A stretch of 64,000 nucleotides of DNA, taken from NCBI RefSeq assembly GCF_029433335.1, contig NZ_JAQTHX010000001.1:1364001-1428000 (forward strand), in the 5' to 3' direction. The notes under the pieces are model-generated. The model was not told the origin of the DNA and did no database searches. It saw only the letters and a program-made list of their open reading frames with translations. This DNA comes from Bifidobacterium sp. ESL0745 (lineage in GTDB: Bacteria > Actinomycetota > Actinomycetes > Actinomycetales > Bifidobacteriaceae). Position numbers and translations under genes: made by a program. Shown here in pieces: positions 30,858 to 39,945 of the stretch (its first letter is position 1; the number at the start of each line of letters is the position of its first letter).

Positions 30858-32248
30858 TTCAATGTATTACGCAGTTGATTGACCAAGTTTGTCGCAGTTT
30901 TTAAACTGGCTTTTGCAGGATCGGCACGGAGTCCGGCGACGATTTGTTGCAGTTCATCCGGCCTGGCTCCAGCCGACATTGCAAGGCTTTTGTATTGCAG
31001 ATTCATGTGGCCGTCCTGGATGCCGCGCGTCACCAGCGCCCGCATCGCCGCAAGGTTGGAGGCGAGACCGACGCTGGCGACGATGCCCATAAGCCGCGAG
31101 GCATCAGGGTTATGGAGGAATTTCAAGCTGAGTTTGGCCATCGGCAATGTCGACATCGCACCACCGACACTGCCCAACGGCAGCGGAATATCGATATTGC
31201 CGACCAGTTGGCGATGTTTTTTATCGATGGTCCAGTTCGTCCACGTCCGACGCTGCTCATTGAGGTCGGCATAAGCGGCGGCGTTGATGTTTCTGGTATC
31301 GTTGCCGGTCGCCAGCACCACGGCACCGATGCCGTTCATGATGCCCTTGTTGTGCGTAGCCGCGCGCAATGGTGAAATCTGCGCGAATCGGGCAGCCGCC
31401 ACAATACGCCGCGCGACCTGTTCCCCATCCATATCGCGGGTAGGCAGATTATCGAAATCAATACGCGCCTCGGACTGCGCCCGTTGGTCACGCGCATCGT
31501 TGGAGAGTATCGCCATCAGCAGGTCGAGTCCGCCAAGCCGCTCGGCACAATATCTGGCAACCGCTTCAGCGATGGTATTGACGACGTTGGCGCCCATCGC
31601 GTGGCCCGGGTCGACCAACAGGTCGATTTCGGAGAATCCCTCAGCCGACGCGGAAACACCGATCTTGCGCAACCCGCCTCCATGCGTCTGAAGACTGGGG
31701 TGTGCGTCGTGCGCGACCTTGCGGATTTGTGCCTCATGCTCACGCACAAATGTCATAAGGCCACCGTTATCAGATTGTAAGGAATCGTGATTTTGCTGAT
31801 TATTTATCGCAAAACCATCGGCATTTTTATTAACCTGACGAACTTGACTTGGCATTTGCACAGATACATTCTCGTCACCGTTATCCGAACGCGATGAGGA
31901 ATCATCTTTCATAAACACAATCTGCGCGGTGATGCCGTCACGTCGAACAGACGTACGGAAACCACCTGCACGAGCGATGCGGTGGGCGGCGTTGCTGGCG
32001 GCGGCAATCACCGACGGTTCCTCGACGGCCATTGGTACCCGTAAAGCCTCACCATCTACCACAAAATGATCGGCCAGGCCAAGCGGTACCGGAAAATTAC
32101 CGATCTGGTTCTCCACCATATTGGTGGCCACGGCGGTCGGCAGCGCCGGTTCGTCGCTCAGCACACGCAGATCATCGTCACCGATCGCGCCTTCGGTGTG
32201 CAATTGCGCAATCCGCTCGGCCGTGGAAAGCTCATAGAATTTTGTCAT
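30854..32248 (-). CDS. mvaA: HMG-CoA reductase (class II) with polar insertion
   Basis: A 464-residue enzyme that reduces HMG-CoA to mevalonate. Visible are the catalytic Glu region MVENQIGNFPVPLG, the catalytic Lys/Asp regions DARDQRAQSEARIDFDNLP and NKGIMNGIGAVVLATGND, and the C-terminal His-bearing GHMNLQYKSLA. About 48 extra residues (114-162), rich in Ser, Asp, Asn and Gln, interrupt the small domain. They are encoded by visibly AT-richer DNA than the rest of the gene. The start at 32248 has GGTGGAGA upstream and overlaps the thiolase stop by 4 bp (ATGA). Confidence 0.94.
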   Translation of the reverse strand: MTKFYELSTAERIAQLHTEGAIGDDDLRVLSDEPALPTAVATNMVENQIGNFPVPLGLADHFVVDGEALRVPMAVEEPSVIAAASNAAHRIARAGGFRTSVRRDGITAQIVFMKDDSSSRSDNGDENVSVQMPSQVRQVNKNADGFAINNQQNHDSLQSDNGGLMTFVREHEAQIRKVAHDAHPSLQTHGGGLRKIGVSASAEGFSEIDLLVDPGHAMGANVVNTIAEAVARYCAERLGGLDLLMAILSNDARDQRAQSEARIDFDNLPTRDMDGEQVARRIVAAARFAQISPLRAATHNKGIMNGIGAVVLATGNDTRNINAAAYADLNEQRRTWTNWTIDKKHRQLVGNIDIPLPLGSVGGAMSTLPMAKLSLKFLHNPDASRLMGIVASVGLASNLAAMRALVTRGIQDGHMNLQYKSLAMSAGARPDELQQIVAGLRADPAKASLKTATNLVNQLRNTLK

Positions 32249-33420
32249 CGTATGTTCTCCACCTCCATGGCCACGCCCTGCCCGCCGCCGACGCACAGCG
32301 CCGCGACACCGAGCGCTTTGCCGGTTCGCCGCAGGTTATGGACCAGCGTGGTCAATATCCTCGCGCCGGAAGCCCCCAACGCGTGCCCCAGCGCAAGTGC
32401 CCCGCCGCAAATGTTGTAGCGTTCCGGGTCAATACCCAACTGTTCGCGAGTCAGCCACGCCTGCGTGGCGAAGGCCTCGTTGACTTCGTACAGATCGATA
32501 TCGGCAACCTTCTGGCCACAGCGTTCCAGCACTTTTTTGATAGCCGGAATCGTGGCATACCCCATCTGGTCGGGCCGATACCCCACCTCGGCATACCCGC
32601 GAATTACGGCCTGCGCCTTAAGGCCAAGTTCGCGCGCCTTGCCAGCAGTGGTGACCACCATCACGGCCGCCCCGTCACTCAACGGCGAGGTGTTGCCAGC
32701 GGTGACAATACCGTCGGAGTCAAAGACCGGTTTGAGCTTGGCAAGTCCTTCAATGGTCGTCCTTGGCCGCATCGTTTCGTCTCGTTTCAGACCGGCGACC
32801 GGCAGCACCTCGTCATCGAAATAGCCGGCCTCCCAAGCCGCGGCGGCCTTACGCTGCGAATCGACGGCGTAACGGTCCAGCTTGTCGCGACTGACCTTGA
32901 ACCGTTGCGCAAGATTTTCGGCGGTGACCCCCATGGCGTAGCCGCCGAACGCATCATTGAGCGCGTCGTGATGCAAGGTGTCATGCCAGTGATCGACGTC
33001 GAATTCGTTCTTGCCGGTACGGCGTGCGAAAGCGGTCGCGTTCGACATGCTTTCCGATCCGCCCGCCAGCACCACGTTGGCGTCACCCATTGAAATGGCG
33101 CTTTGGGCCAGACGAATCGCCTTCAAGCCGGAGCCGCAGACCTGATTGATACTCATCGCCGTGCCGGTCATCGGCATACCGGCGCCGAGCTGGACCTGCC
33201 GTGCCACATTCTGTTTGGAACCGGTGGCCAATACATTGCCCAGAATGACCTGGTCGAATATTCCGGCATCGATGCCGGAACGCTCGAGCCCGCGCCTGAC
33301 CAGTTCAGTCGCCATATCCACCGCACTCATGCCGCTTAGCGCACCACGGAACTTGCCGGTAGCCGTACGCCACGAAGCGGCGATGACCACATCATTCTCG
33401 CGAATTCGCACCCCGCTCAT
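32245..33420 (-). CDS. Acetyl-CoA acetyltransferase (thiolase)
   Basis: A 391-residue thiolase making acetoacetyl-CoA, the entry step of the mevalonate pathway. The nucleophile lies in QVCGSGLKAI; NICGGALALGHALGASGARI and CVGGGQGVAM complete the active site. The ATG at 33420 has TGGAG upstream and gives the normal thiolase length; the open frame extends 61 codons further, but that sequence has no thiolase character. It is the first gene of the three-gene upper mevalonate operon. The gene name atoB or mvaB-like usage varies, so I leave the symbol blank. Confidence 0.94.
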   Translation of the reverse strand: MSGVRIRENDVVIAASWRTATGKFRGALSGMSAVDMATELVRRGLERSGIDAGIFDQVILGNVLATGSKQNVARQVQLGAGMPMTGTAMSINQVCGSGLKAIRLAQSAISMGDANVVLAGGSESMSNATAFARRTGKNEFDVDHWHDTLHHDALNDAFGGYAMGVTAENLAQRFKVSRDKLDRYAVDSQRKAAAAWEAGYFDDEVLPVAGLKRDETMRPRTTIEGLAKLKPVFDSDGIVTAGNTSPLSDGAAVMVVTTAGKARELGLKAQAVIRGYAEVGYRPDQMGYATIPAIKKVLERCGQKVADIDLYEVNEAFATQAWLTREQLGIDPERYNICGGALALGHALGASGARILTTLVHNLRRTGKALGVAALCVGGGQGVAMEVENIR

Positions 33421-33553
33421 CGGGCGGCTCCAGCTACTCCGTCGGCACCAAGGTCCACGAAAACGCCGAGCCTCATCAAATCCGTATCTCGCAAGCACAT
33501 AAGCACAATCCTTCCTAGCGTCTGTCAGGTTAAGCGGAGAGGCCATAGACGTG

Positions 33554-33597
33554 AAAGGGGCGGTGACGCTATCTCCACCAGCGTTCACAGCCCCTTT
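33554..33597 (-). terminator. Possible galK terminator
   Basis: AAAGGGGCGGTGACGCT (33554-33570) pairs with 33580-33597 apart from one bulge. The stem is GC-rich and ends in CCCCTTT on the galK strand, 120 bp past the galK stop and upstream of the thiolase gene. Confidence 0.55.
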
Positions 33598-33671
33598 ACG
33601 CATATCGCAAGTTCATCACAACTTCAACGGCATTACCACGAATTTGTATGGCAACCAGTGTTCCGTGCTTG

Positions 33672-33685
33672 CAATATCGTCACAA
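33672..33685. promoter_or_regulatory. Inverted repeat TCACAATTTTGTGA upstream of the mevalonate operon
   Basis: A perfect 14-bp inverted repeat in the 297-bp gap between galK and the thiolase gene. It contains the Crp half-sites TCACA and TGTGA in inverted order, so it is not a standard Crp box. It could be an operator for the mevalonate operon. The rest of the gap contains only the hairpin noted at 33554. Confidence 0.4.
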
Positions 33686-33717
33686 TTTTGTGATGTTTAT
33701 TGATTTATCAGCTTCAC

Positions 33718-34995
33718 TTACGCCTCTCGATGTGCCGAATCCGAGGCAACCGCCGCCAACGCGCGCGGGGCATGGAAGCCTTGATTCGCAAATTCGTCGG
33801 CGACCGCCTGCGCTACGGCACGGCCCTGACCTTTATCGACAAGCGCAATGATGGAACCGCCGAAACCGCCACCGGTCATGCGGGCACCGTACGCACCGTG
33901 CTTGCGGGCGACATCAACTGCCACATCCAGCTCGGGGACCGTGACCTCATAGTCCTTGGCCAACGAATCGTGTGAAGCGTTGAACAGACGCCCCGCCCTC
34001 TCGACATCCCCGGCCGCGAACGCCTTCACAAATTCCGGCACACGCCAAATCTCCGTGACGACGTGACGTACGCGCTTCTTCGTCGTCTCGTCCGGCAGCT
34101 TGTCGAGCACGCCCTGCAACGCGACTTGGGCGGCATCCGCATCGTCGCCCGCGCTCTGCGAAATCCGATCGGCGATGACGCGCAGGTTTTCGACACCGAG
34201 CATCTTCGCGGCTTCCTCACACATGCTGCGGCGAGCCTCGTATTGACCGTCGTTGAGCTGGTGATTGGCCTGAGTGTCGACCACGAGCAGCTCAAGTCCG
34301 AGTGAATCGAGATCAAAAGGCTGCTGCGAGACGCTGTGCAGTGCATCGAGTTCCGGACGGCAATCCAGAAGCAGGGCATGGTTCGGCGTGCAGCGCATCG
34401 AGGCGTTCTGGTCAAGACCGCCGGTGGACGCTCCGGCCATGTCGTTTTCGGCCTTCATTGCGGCTTGGATCAGCGTGAAGCGGCCTTCATCGCTTCCGCC
34501 GAAACCAAGCTTGTAGATGTCATCGAGCGCGAGCGCCGTGGAGCAGGTCATCGCCGCCGACGAGCTCAGCCCGCCGCCGACCGGCACACACGAGACGAAT
34601 GCCGCGTCGAAGCCCTTCACCGCGTCGTACCCGGCCTCGCGCAAAGCCCAAGCTACGCCGATCGGATAGGCGGCCCAACCGTCAACATCCCCGGCCTTGA
34701 GCCCGTCAAGATCGACGGTTACCGGATTTTTGTCGCCGAAGCTGGAGACGACGCGAGCCACGCCACTGTCCTTCGGGGCAACCGCGACGAACGTGCGGTA
34801 TGGCAGCGCGATGGGCAGGCAAAGCCCGGCGTTGTAATCGGTATGTTCACCGATGAGGTTGACGCGGCCCGGCGCGGACCATACGCCAGCGGGGGCCTCG
34901 CCGAATGTATCTACGAACAGTTCGGCAACTTCGCCGACAGCCTCCTTGGCACTCAATGGCTCAAGATATTGAACGTCTCTGATGCTTTTGCTCAT
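33718..34995 (-). CDS. galK: Galactokinase
   Basis: A 425-residue GHMP kinase that phosphorylates galactose at C1 in the Leloir pathway. The substrate signature GRVNLIGEHTDYNAG (about residues 43-57), the ATP loop PVGGGLSSSAAM and the C-terminal GARMTGGGFGGSII are intact. GGAGGAAATCAA precedes the ATG. It follows galT by 48 bp in the same direction and is presumably in the DeoR-galT-galK unit. The downstream hairpin at 33554-33597 may terminate it. Confidence 0.97.
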   Translation of the reverse strand: MSKSIRDVQYLEPLSAKEAVGEVAELFVDTFGEAPAGVWSAPGRVNLIGEHTDYNAGLCLPIALPYRTFVAVAPKDSGVARVVSSFGDKNPVTVDLDGLKAGDVDGWAAYPIGVAWALREAGYDAVKGFDAAFVSCVPVGGGLSSSAAMTCSTALALDDIYKLGFGGSDEGRFTLIQAAMKAENDMAGASTGGLDQNASMRCTPNHALLLDCRPELDALHSVSQQPFDLDSLGLELLVVDTQANHQLNDGQYEARRSMCEEAAKMLGVENLRVIADRISQSAGDDADAAQVALQGVLDKLPDETTKKRVRHVVTEIWRVPEFVKAFAAGDVERAGRLFNASHDSLAKDYEVTVPELDVAVDVARKHGAYGARMTGGGFGGSIIALVDKGQGRAVAQAVADEFANQGFHAPRALAAVASDSAHREA

Positions 34996-35043
34996 TTGAT
35001 TTCCTCCATGAAATACGTGTGTTGATGATGCGGCGGTGAAAAG

Positions 35044-36297
35044 TCAATCGATGTCGATCGGGCCGAGCTCCTGGAAGCGGGCGGCGATGCGCTCCGGCGT
35101 CGTGTCAGAAACCCAAGCGGCCATGCCCGACTCGGAACCGGCCAGATACTTGATTTTGTTGGTGGCGCGACGGAAGGAGAAGAACTGGAGGTTGAGCCGG
35201 TAGTTCTCGCGGCGCTTGTCGTGGATAGGGGCCTGATGCCAGGCCGAGATGTATGGCAGATCCATACCCTTGCCGTCGCCCTTGTCGAAGAAGGCGTTGC
35301 CGCGGCGCAGCAGATGCGAATACATCGAGGCCAGATCCCAGCGTTCCTGATCGTTCAGTTCGTCAATCGTGAGCACGTCACGCACCGGAGCGACATGAAC
35401 CTCCAACGGCCAGCGTGCGGCGGCCGGAACGTAGGCTATCCAGCTGGAATTGCGCATCACCACGCGCGTTCCGGCCTCAAGTTCGCCGTTCATGATGTCG
35501 CGCAGCAGGTTGCCGCCGTTCTTTTCGTGGTAGGCCTGCGTGTGCTGAAGTTCGGTTTCCATCTTCGGCGGGATGAACGGGTAGCAATAGACCTGGCCGT
35601 GCGGATGGGCCAGTGAAACGCCGATTTCCGCGCCGTGGTTCTCGAAGGGGAAGATCTGCTCGATGCCGTCCATATGCGAGATTTCAGCGGTGCGGAAGGC
35701 CCACGCCTCCACCACCGTACGCAGGCGAGAAACCGGTAGATCGGCAGGCAGCCCGTTTTCGTTCGGGTCGAAGCAGATGACCTCGCAGCGTCCGGACGCA
35801 GGCCGCTGCTCCCAGAGCGGATTGCCGTCAACGTCGGTGACCACATTCGGCACGCCGGGTACCTGAACCATCGAGGGGAACCGGTTTTCGAAAATGACCA
35901 CGTCGTAATCGGTATCAGGCACTTCCCCGTCCTGATACGGGTCGCCGGGCTTGCGGGCGGCGAGCGGATTGCCTTTGGCTGTGGCTCCTGGGCCGGCGGT
36001 GATCGGCCGGTTCATGCGGGCCGCCGCCATCGGGATCCATTCGCCCGTCAACGGATCACGGCGCATGATCGGCTCGGCGTACGGCACCTCATGCCCGTCG
36101 GCGGCAAGGTGCGGGGCGAACCGATCGGCCAGCGGGCGCGGGTCTTTGAGCTCACGGGTTTTGGCGCCAGAAACGTATTCGGGATCGTCGTCCAGATAGA
36201 AAAAGTCACGCCCGTCCGCCAGTGTCGTCGGCGTGATACGAATATGCTTCGACGCATAGTCCGAAGGATGGTAATACTTGAATTCCTGCTGCTTCAT
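35044..36297 (-). CDS. galT: Galactose-1-phosphate uridylyltransferase
   Basis: A 417-residue enzyme that exchanges galactose-1-phosphate and UDP-glucose. The active-site HPH is in SLAHPHGQVYCYPFIPP, and the metal- and substrate-binding partner region is HDKRRENYRLNLQFF. The ATG at 36297 has AAAGGAAA five bases upstream; the 25 codons before it look non-coding. galK follows 48 bp downstream, and the DeoR-type regulator ends 123 bp upstream on the same strand. Confidence 0.95.
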   Translation of the reverse strand: MKQQEFKYYHPSDYASKHIRITPTTLADGRDFFYLDDDPEYVSGAKTRELKDPRPLADRFAPHLAADGHEVPYAEPIMRRDPLTGEWIPMAAARMNRPITAGPGATAKGNPLAARKPGDPYQDGEVPDTDYDVVIFENRFPSMVQVPGVPNVVTDVDGNPLWEQRPASGRCEVICFDPNENGLPADLPVSRLRTVVEAWAFRTAEISHMDGIEQIFPFENHGAEIGVSLAHPHGQVYCYPFIPPKMETELQHTQAYHEKNGGNLLRDIMNGELEAGTRVVMRNSSWIAYVPAAARWPLEVHVAPVRDVLTIDELNDQERWDLASMYSHLLRRGNAFFDKGDGKGMDLPYISAWHQAPIHDKRRENYRLNLQFFSFRRATNKIKYLAGSESGMAAWVSDTTPERIAARFQELGPIDID

Positions 36298-36420
36298 TGC
36301 TGTTTCCTTTGTAGTGGGTATGCCACCCGTCCCTTTACACTCCGGTTTTTCGTTGTGTTTGGCCGCTGGCACTTGATTATTGGTAATTGTTTGTCAGATC
36401 ATTGCCGCGCGTTCTGCCGT

Positions 36421-37218
36421 TCAGTCCTCGATCTGGCCGGGACCTTTGGTCAGCACCAGGTGATTGACCAGTTTGCGCGTCTGTTCGGCCGAGGTCGGGT
36501 CGAGCCCGCTGTCGGTGATGAGGGTGTCGACCTGGTCGAATCGTGCAAAAAGCGAAAGCGAGGTGCAGCTCCACTTGGTGTGGTCCGTGAGGATCACCGT
36601 CTTGTCGGCGATGTCCATCATCGCCATGTCCGTGGCGGCCTCAAGCGAGTTGGGCATGAGGAAGCCGCGCGGTATGGAGACCGAATGGGTGCCGAGAAAC
36701 ACGGTGTTGACACGCAGGGATTCGATGACCTTGTCGGAAATCGGGCCGACCAGCGAGTTCGAACGGGTGATCACGCCGCCGGTGACGATGACCTCGACGT
36801 CCTTCGATTCGAGGGCCTGTACCAGTTCGGCCACGGGAATCGAGTTGGTGAGGATGGTGATATTGCTCGCGCGCTGGCTTTCCAGCAGATGCTGGGCGAA
36901 GATATAGGCCGTGGTGCCGCCGCCGATGGCGATGACATCGCCGGGTGAAACGTATTTGACGGCTTCCTGGGCGATCGAATCCTTGAGCCCGATGTCCATC
37001 TGCGATTTGACGGAGAACAACGGTTCGCTCAAAAGCGTGCTCGTCGTCACCGCGCCGCCGTGGACGCGCTTGAGCAGACCTTTGTCGGCGAGGTCGGCGA
37101 TATCGCGGCGCACCGTCATGGCAGAGACGCCGAGCTCCTTGGAAAGCGCGGTGATGCGCACCGCGCCTCGGGTACGCAACCGGCTCAAAATCAGATGCTG
37201 ACGCTGTGAAGAAATCAT
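36421..37218 (-). CDS. DeoR/GlpR-family transcriptional regulator
   Basis: A 265-residue repressor-type protein. The winged helix is at about residues 5-58 (LSKELGVSAMTVRRDIADL), followed by VHGGA and a C-terminal sugar-phosphate isomerase-like sensor domain (GGGTTAYIFAQHLL, ILTNS, VTGGVITRSNSLVGP). Such proteins sense phosphorylated sugars. Its position directly ahead of galT and galK suggests it controls galactose use (inference). The ATG at 37218 lies exactly six bases after a GATAAT -10 element, which suggests leaderless translation; no ribosome site is present. An upstream ATG at 37272 also lacks one. Confidence 0.9.
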   Translation of the reverse strand: MISSQRQHLILSRLRTRGAVRITALSKELGVSAMTVRRDIADLADKGLLKRVHGGAVTTSTLLSEPLFSVKSQMDIGLKDSIAQEAVKYVSPGDVIAIGGGTTAYIFAQHLLESQRASNITILTNSIPVAELVQALESKDVEVIVTGGVITRSNSLVGPISDKVIESLRVNTVFLGTHSVSIPRGFLMPNSLEAATDMAMMDIADKTVILTDHTKWSCTSLSLFARFDQVDTLITDSGLDPTSAEQTRKLVNHLVLTKGPGQIED

Positions 37219-37224
37219 ACGAAC

Positions 37225-37230
37225 ATTATC
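37225..37230 (-). promoter_or_regulatory. -10 element giving a leaderless DeoR-type mRNA
   Basis: GATAAT on the minus strand; TTGTTT lies 17 bp further upstream as a weak -35. The start codon begins at the expected transcription start, seven bases on. Confidence 0.5.
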
Positions 37231-37298
37231 GCACAAATAAGAGCACAAAACAAACTCTCGTGAGCGTTTCATTCGGTGTACTTATCAAAACCTAACAA

Positions 37299-37326
37299 AA
37301 ACCCGACGACCGAAGTCGCCGGGTTT
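37299..37326 (-). terminator. Terminator of the PBP gene
   Basis: Stem AAACCCGGCGAC / GTCGTCGGGTTT with a TTCG tetraloop on the minus strand (one G-T pair), followed by a T-rich tract, 120 bp past the PBP stop. Confidence 0.85.
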
Positions 37327-37448
37327 CATGTCCAGTACAACGCAGATTCACGAACGAATCACAAGCAAACAGCACTGCTTTTCATCAGCCAAAACAACTG
37401 GAAATTCAGACTTACAAGATTTGCAAAGGTCCAGGCTTTTTACTTTTC

Positions 37449-39815
37449 TCACTGCCCCCCAGTGGTCGGAGCCTGTGGCTGAACGCTGCTGGTTGTTCCC
37501 TGTTGGCTCTGCGGCTGCGTCTGGCCCTGCGGCTCAGCTTGTGTTTGCGGCTGAGCCTGTGTCTGTCCTTGGGCTTGTGTTTGCTCCTGCTCGAAGCCCT
37601 GCGTGCTGTTATTGCTGCGGTTGCCTCCCGTGCTCGCCTGGTTGGCGTCATCGGTGGAAGTGGAAGCACTGGCTCCGCCCATGTACTTCGGGTCGGGGGT
37701 GCCGTAGTTGTTGTCGATGGGGATGTTCGCATCGGCAAGATACTTGTTCATGAACTCCTTCCACGCCGGAGTGGCGATGTAGGAGCCATACCAATAGTTG
37801 TGGTACTGACCGTTGAGGGTCTTGTTGTCGAAGTACACATCGTGTTCCGCGTTGCCCACCGAAACGAACGCCGCCACCTGGTTGGGCACGAATCCGGAGG
37901 TGAGCATACGTGTCTGCTCGTTGGTGCCTGTTTTGGCGAACGTCTTGCGACCGTTGTCGAGCTGCGCAAGCTTGGCCTGGCCGTCGGAACGCACCACACC
38001 CTGATTCATCGCGTAGGCCGTGGTCTGGGCGATGGCGGGGTCGATGGCCTGATGGCAGTTGGCGCTGGGTACCTTCAAGGACTTGCCTTGCTTGGAGACG
38101 ACCTTCTTCAGGGCAATCGGCGTGCATTCGACACCATTGGCGGCGATGGTGGCGTAGACGTTGGCCATCGTCAGCGGCGAAGCCGCGACAGAGCCGATGA
38201 TGATAGGGCCTGCCCAGGTTTTGGAAGCGAGCGTATTGTCATTGATCGGAGAATTGTGATAGCCCATGGTCTTGGCCGCATCGATGATTGGGCACATCCC
38301 GATCTGTTCGGCCATGGCCGCCTGCGTGGTGTTGTGGGAGTGAACAAGGCCGTCAAGCACAGATTCCGCGCCTCCCGGGCCACCTTCCGAGTTGTGCACC
38401 GGCCAACCGCTGTCCGTACCGGTATACCCCGGGCAGGCGAACGAGTGCTTCGGGTAGAATCCCCTGGGATGCATGATATCGGTGATGGAACGCCCCTGCT
38501 GCATCCACGCCACCATGTTGATGGGCTTCCACGTCGAACCGACGCCCCAGCCCCCGCCGCCGCCGTCCTTCTCGTCAACTGCGTAATTGATGGCCGTGTG
38601 CGTCGAATCGTTTTTCGCGTCAGCGGTCGGGTCATACGTACGGTTGATGCCGAAACCAAGTACCTCGCCGGTGCCGGGCTTGATGGCCGCTATCGTCACC
38701 TCGAACCCGCTCGGGTCATTGACGGGGATCGTGTCACGCGCGGTCTGCATGGCATCGGCGTTGGCGTGCACGTCCATCGTGGTGTAGATGTTGAGGCCGC
38801 CCTCGTTGAGCAACTTGGTACGGTCTCTGGCGGTCTTGCCGAATTCCTTGGAATTGAGGATCTGCTTGGTGGCATAGTCGCAGAAGAATCCGGCGTCGCC
38901 GGCGACCTGGCAACCCACCTGTGTGGAATTTGCCTGGAGGTTGAGCGTCTGCGCGATGGGCTGGGTGCGGAACTTGTCGTGGTCGGCCTGCGAGATGAAA
39001 TGCTGCTGCAGCATCAGGTCGAGCACGATGTTGCGTTGGTTCTGTGCCTCCGGTTGGTTCTCCGGCACCGAAGGATCATAACGCGAAGGGTTCTTGGTGA
39101 TGGCCGCGATGGTGGCCGCCTGCCCGATGTTGAGGTCGGCAGCGGAAACGTTGAAGTATCGCTTTGCGGCGGTCTCCACACCATAAAGATTGTTGCGCCC
39201 GAACTGAGCGATGTTGAGATAGCCCTGCAGAATCTCAGGCTTCGAATATTGCTTCTCCATCTGCACCGCGATCAGCATCTCACGTATCTTTCGGGCGATG
39301 GTGTCTTCCGAGGCGTGGTATTCGGCGATCGGATCGTTCTTTTCCTTGGCCTGGATAAGCAGCACGTTCTTGACATACTGCTGGGTCAACGACGAACCGC
39401 CCTGGGTATCGCCGTGCTTGATGAAGGTCTGCACGAAGGCTCGGAGCACACCCTGCATGTCGACGCCGGAATGTTCGAAGAATCGGCGGTCTTCACGGGC
39501 GACCACAGCCTGCTGCATCGGCTGCGAGACCTCACGCAACGGCACCACCGTACGGTTCTGCGCATAGAAGGAAGCGATGACGGTTTTGCCGTCAGAAGCG
39601 TAGATGGTGGATTTCTGCGGAAGGCTGGTGACGTCGAAATCGATGTCTTCCACCTTAAGCGACGGCGCCACGGTACGGGCGACGCCATTGAGACCGAGCA
39701 CGCCGGGGATGAAGAACATGCCACCAACCACGCCGCCGGCGATGCAGAGGGTCACGTAGGTCAGCAACAGAGCGATGACACGTCGCGCAGTAAGGTTGTT
39801 CTTCATTTGAGGCAT
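37449..39815 (-). CDS. Class A penicillin-binding protein
   Basis: A 788-residue bifunctional peptidoglycan synthase. After a cytoplasmic tail and one membrane helix (about residues 10-38) comes a GT51 glycosyltransferase domain (EDRRFFEHSGVDMQG, GGSSLTQQYVKN). The transpeptidase domain carries all three motifs: STWK (SxxK), SHN (SxN) and KTGT. The last 65 or so residues are a Gln/Pro/Ala-rich tail of degenerate QTQAQ-type repeats, probably wall-spanning. The ATG at 39815 lies six bases after a TAGAAT element and has no ribosome site, suggesting a leaderless message. ATG 39806 is an alternative. Confidence 0.95.
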   Translation of the reverse strand: MPQMKNNLTARRVIALLLTYVTLCIAGGVVGGMFFIPGVLGLNGVARTVAPSLKVEDIDFDVTSLPQKSTIYASDGKTVIASFYAQNRTVVPLREVSQPMQQAVVAREDRRFFEHSGVDMQGVLRAFVQTFIKHGDTQGGSSLTQQYVKNVLLIQAKEKNDPIAEYHASEDTIARKIREMLIAVQMEKQYSKPEILQGYLNIAQFGRNNLYGVETAAKRYFNVSAADLNIGQAATIAAITKNPSRYDPSVPENQPEAQNQRNIVLDLMLQQHFISQADHDKFRTQPIAQTLNLQANSTQVGCQVAGDAGFFCDYATKQILNSKEFGKTARDRTKLLNEGGLNIYTTMDVHANADAMQTARDTIPVNDPSGFEVTIAAIKPGTGEVLGFGINRTYDPTADAKNDSTHTAINYAVDEKDGGGGGWGVGSTWKPINMVAWMQQGRSITDIMHPRGFYPKHSFACPGYTGTDSGWPVHNSEGGPGGAESVLDGLVHSHNTTQAAMAEQIGMCPIIDAAKTMGYHNSPINDNTLASKTWAGPIIIGSVAASPLTMANVYATIAANGVECTPIALKKVVSKQGKSLKVPSANCHQAIDPAIAQTTAYAMNQGVVRSDGQAKLAQLDNGRKTFAKTGTNEQTRMLTSGFVPNQVAAFVSVGNAEHDVYFDNKTLNGQYHNYWYGSYIATPAWKEFMNKYLADANIPIDNNYGTPDPKYMGGASASTSTDDANQASTGGNRSNNSTQGFEQEQTQAQGQTQAQPQTQAEPQGQTQPQSQQGTTSSVQPQAPTTGGQ

Positions 39816-39821
39816 GGTGTC

Positions 39822-39827
39822 ATTCTA
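39822..39827 (-). promoter_or_regulatory. -10 element directly before the PBP start codon
   Basis: TAGAAT on the minus strand with exactly six bases before the ATG at 39815; the -35 region is poor. Confidence 0.45.
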
Positions 39828-39909
39828 GGATATCGCCTCTACCGAAACGGCCAATTGCGTAGGGTTATCGCCCACTGCGTACACGCCCCGGAGAGTCTGA
39901 AAGGATGCG

Positions 39910-39937
39910 GGGAACAATCCGAAAATGATATGTTCCC
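39910..39937. promoter_or_regulatory. Inverted repeat GGGAACA-N14-TGTTCCC
   Basis: Two 7-bp arms (39910-39916 and 39931-39937) about 85 bp upstream of the PBP promoter and just past the crp-type gene's terminator. Possible operator for the PBP gene. Confidence 0.35.
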
Positions 39938-39945
39938 ATAACAAT

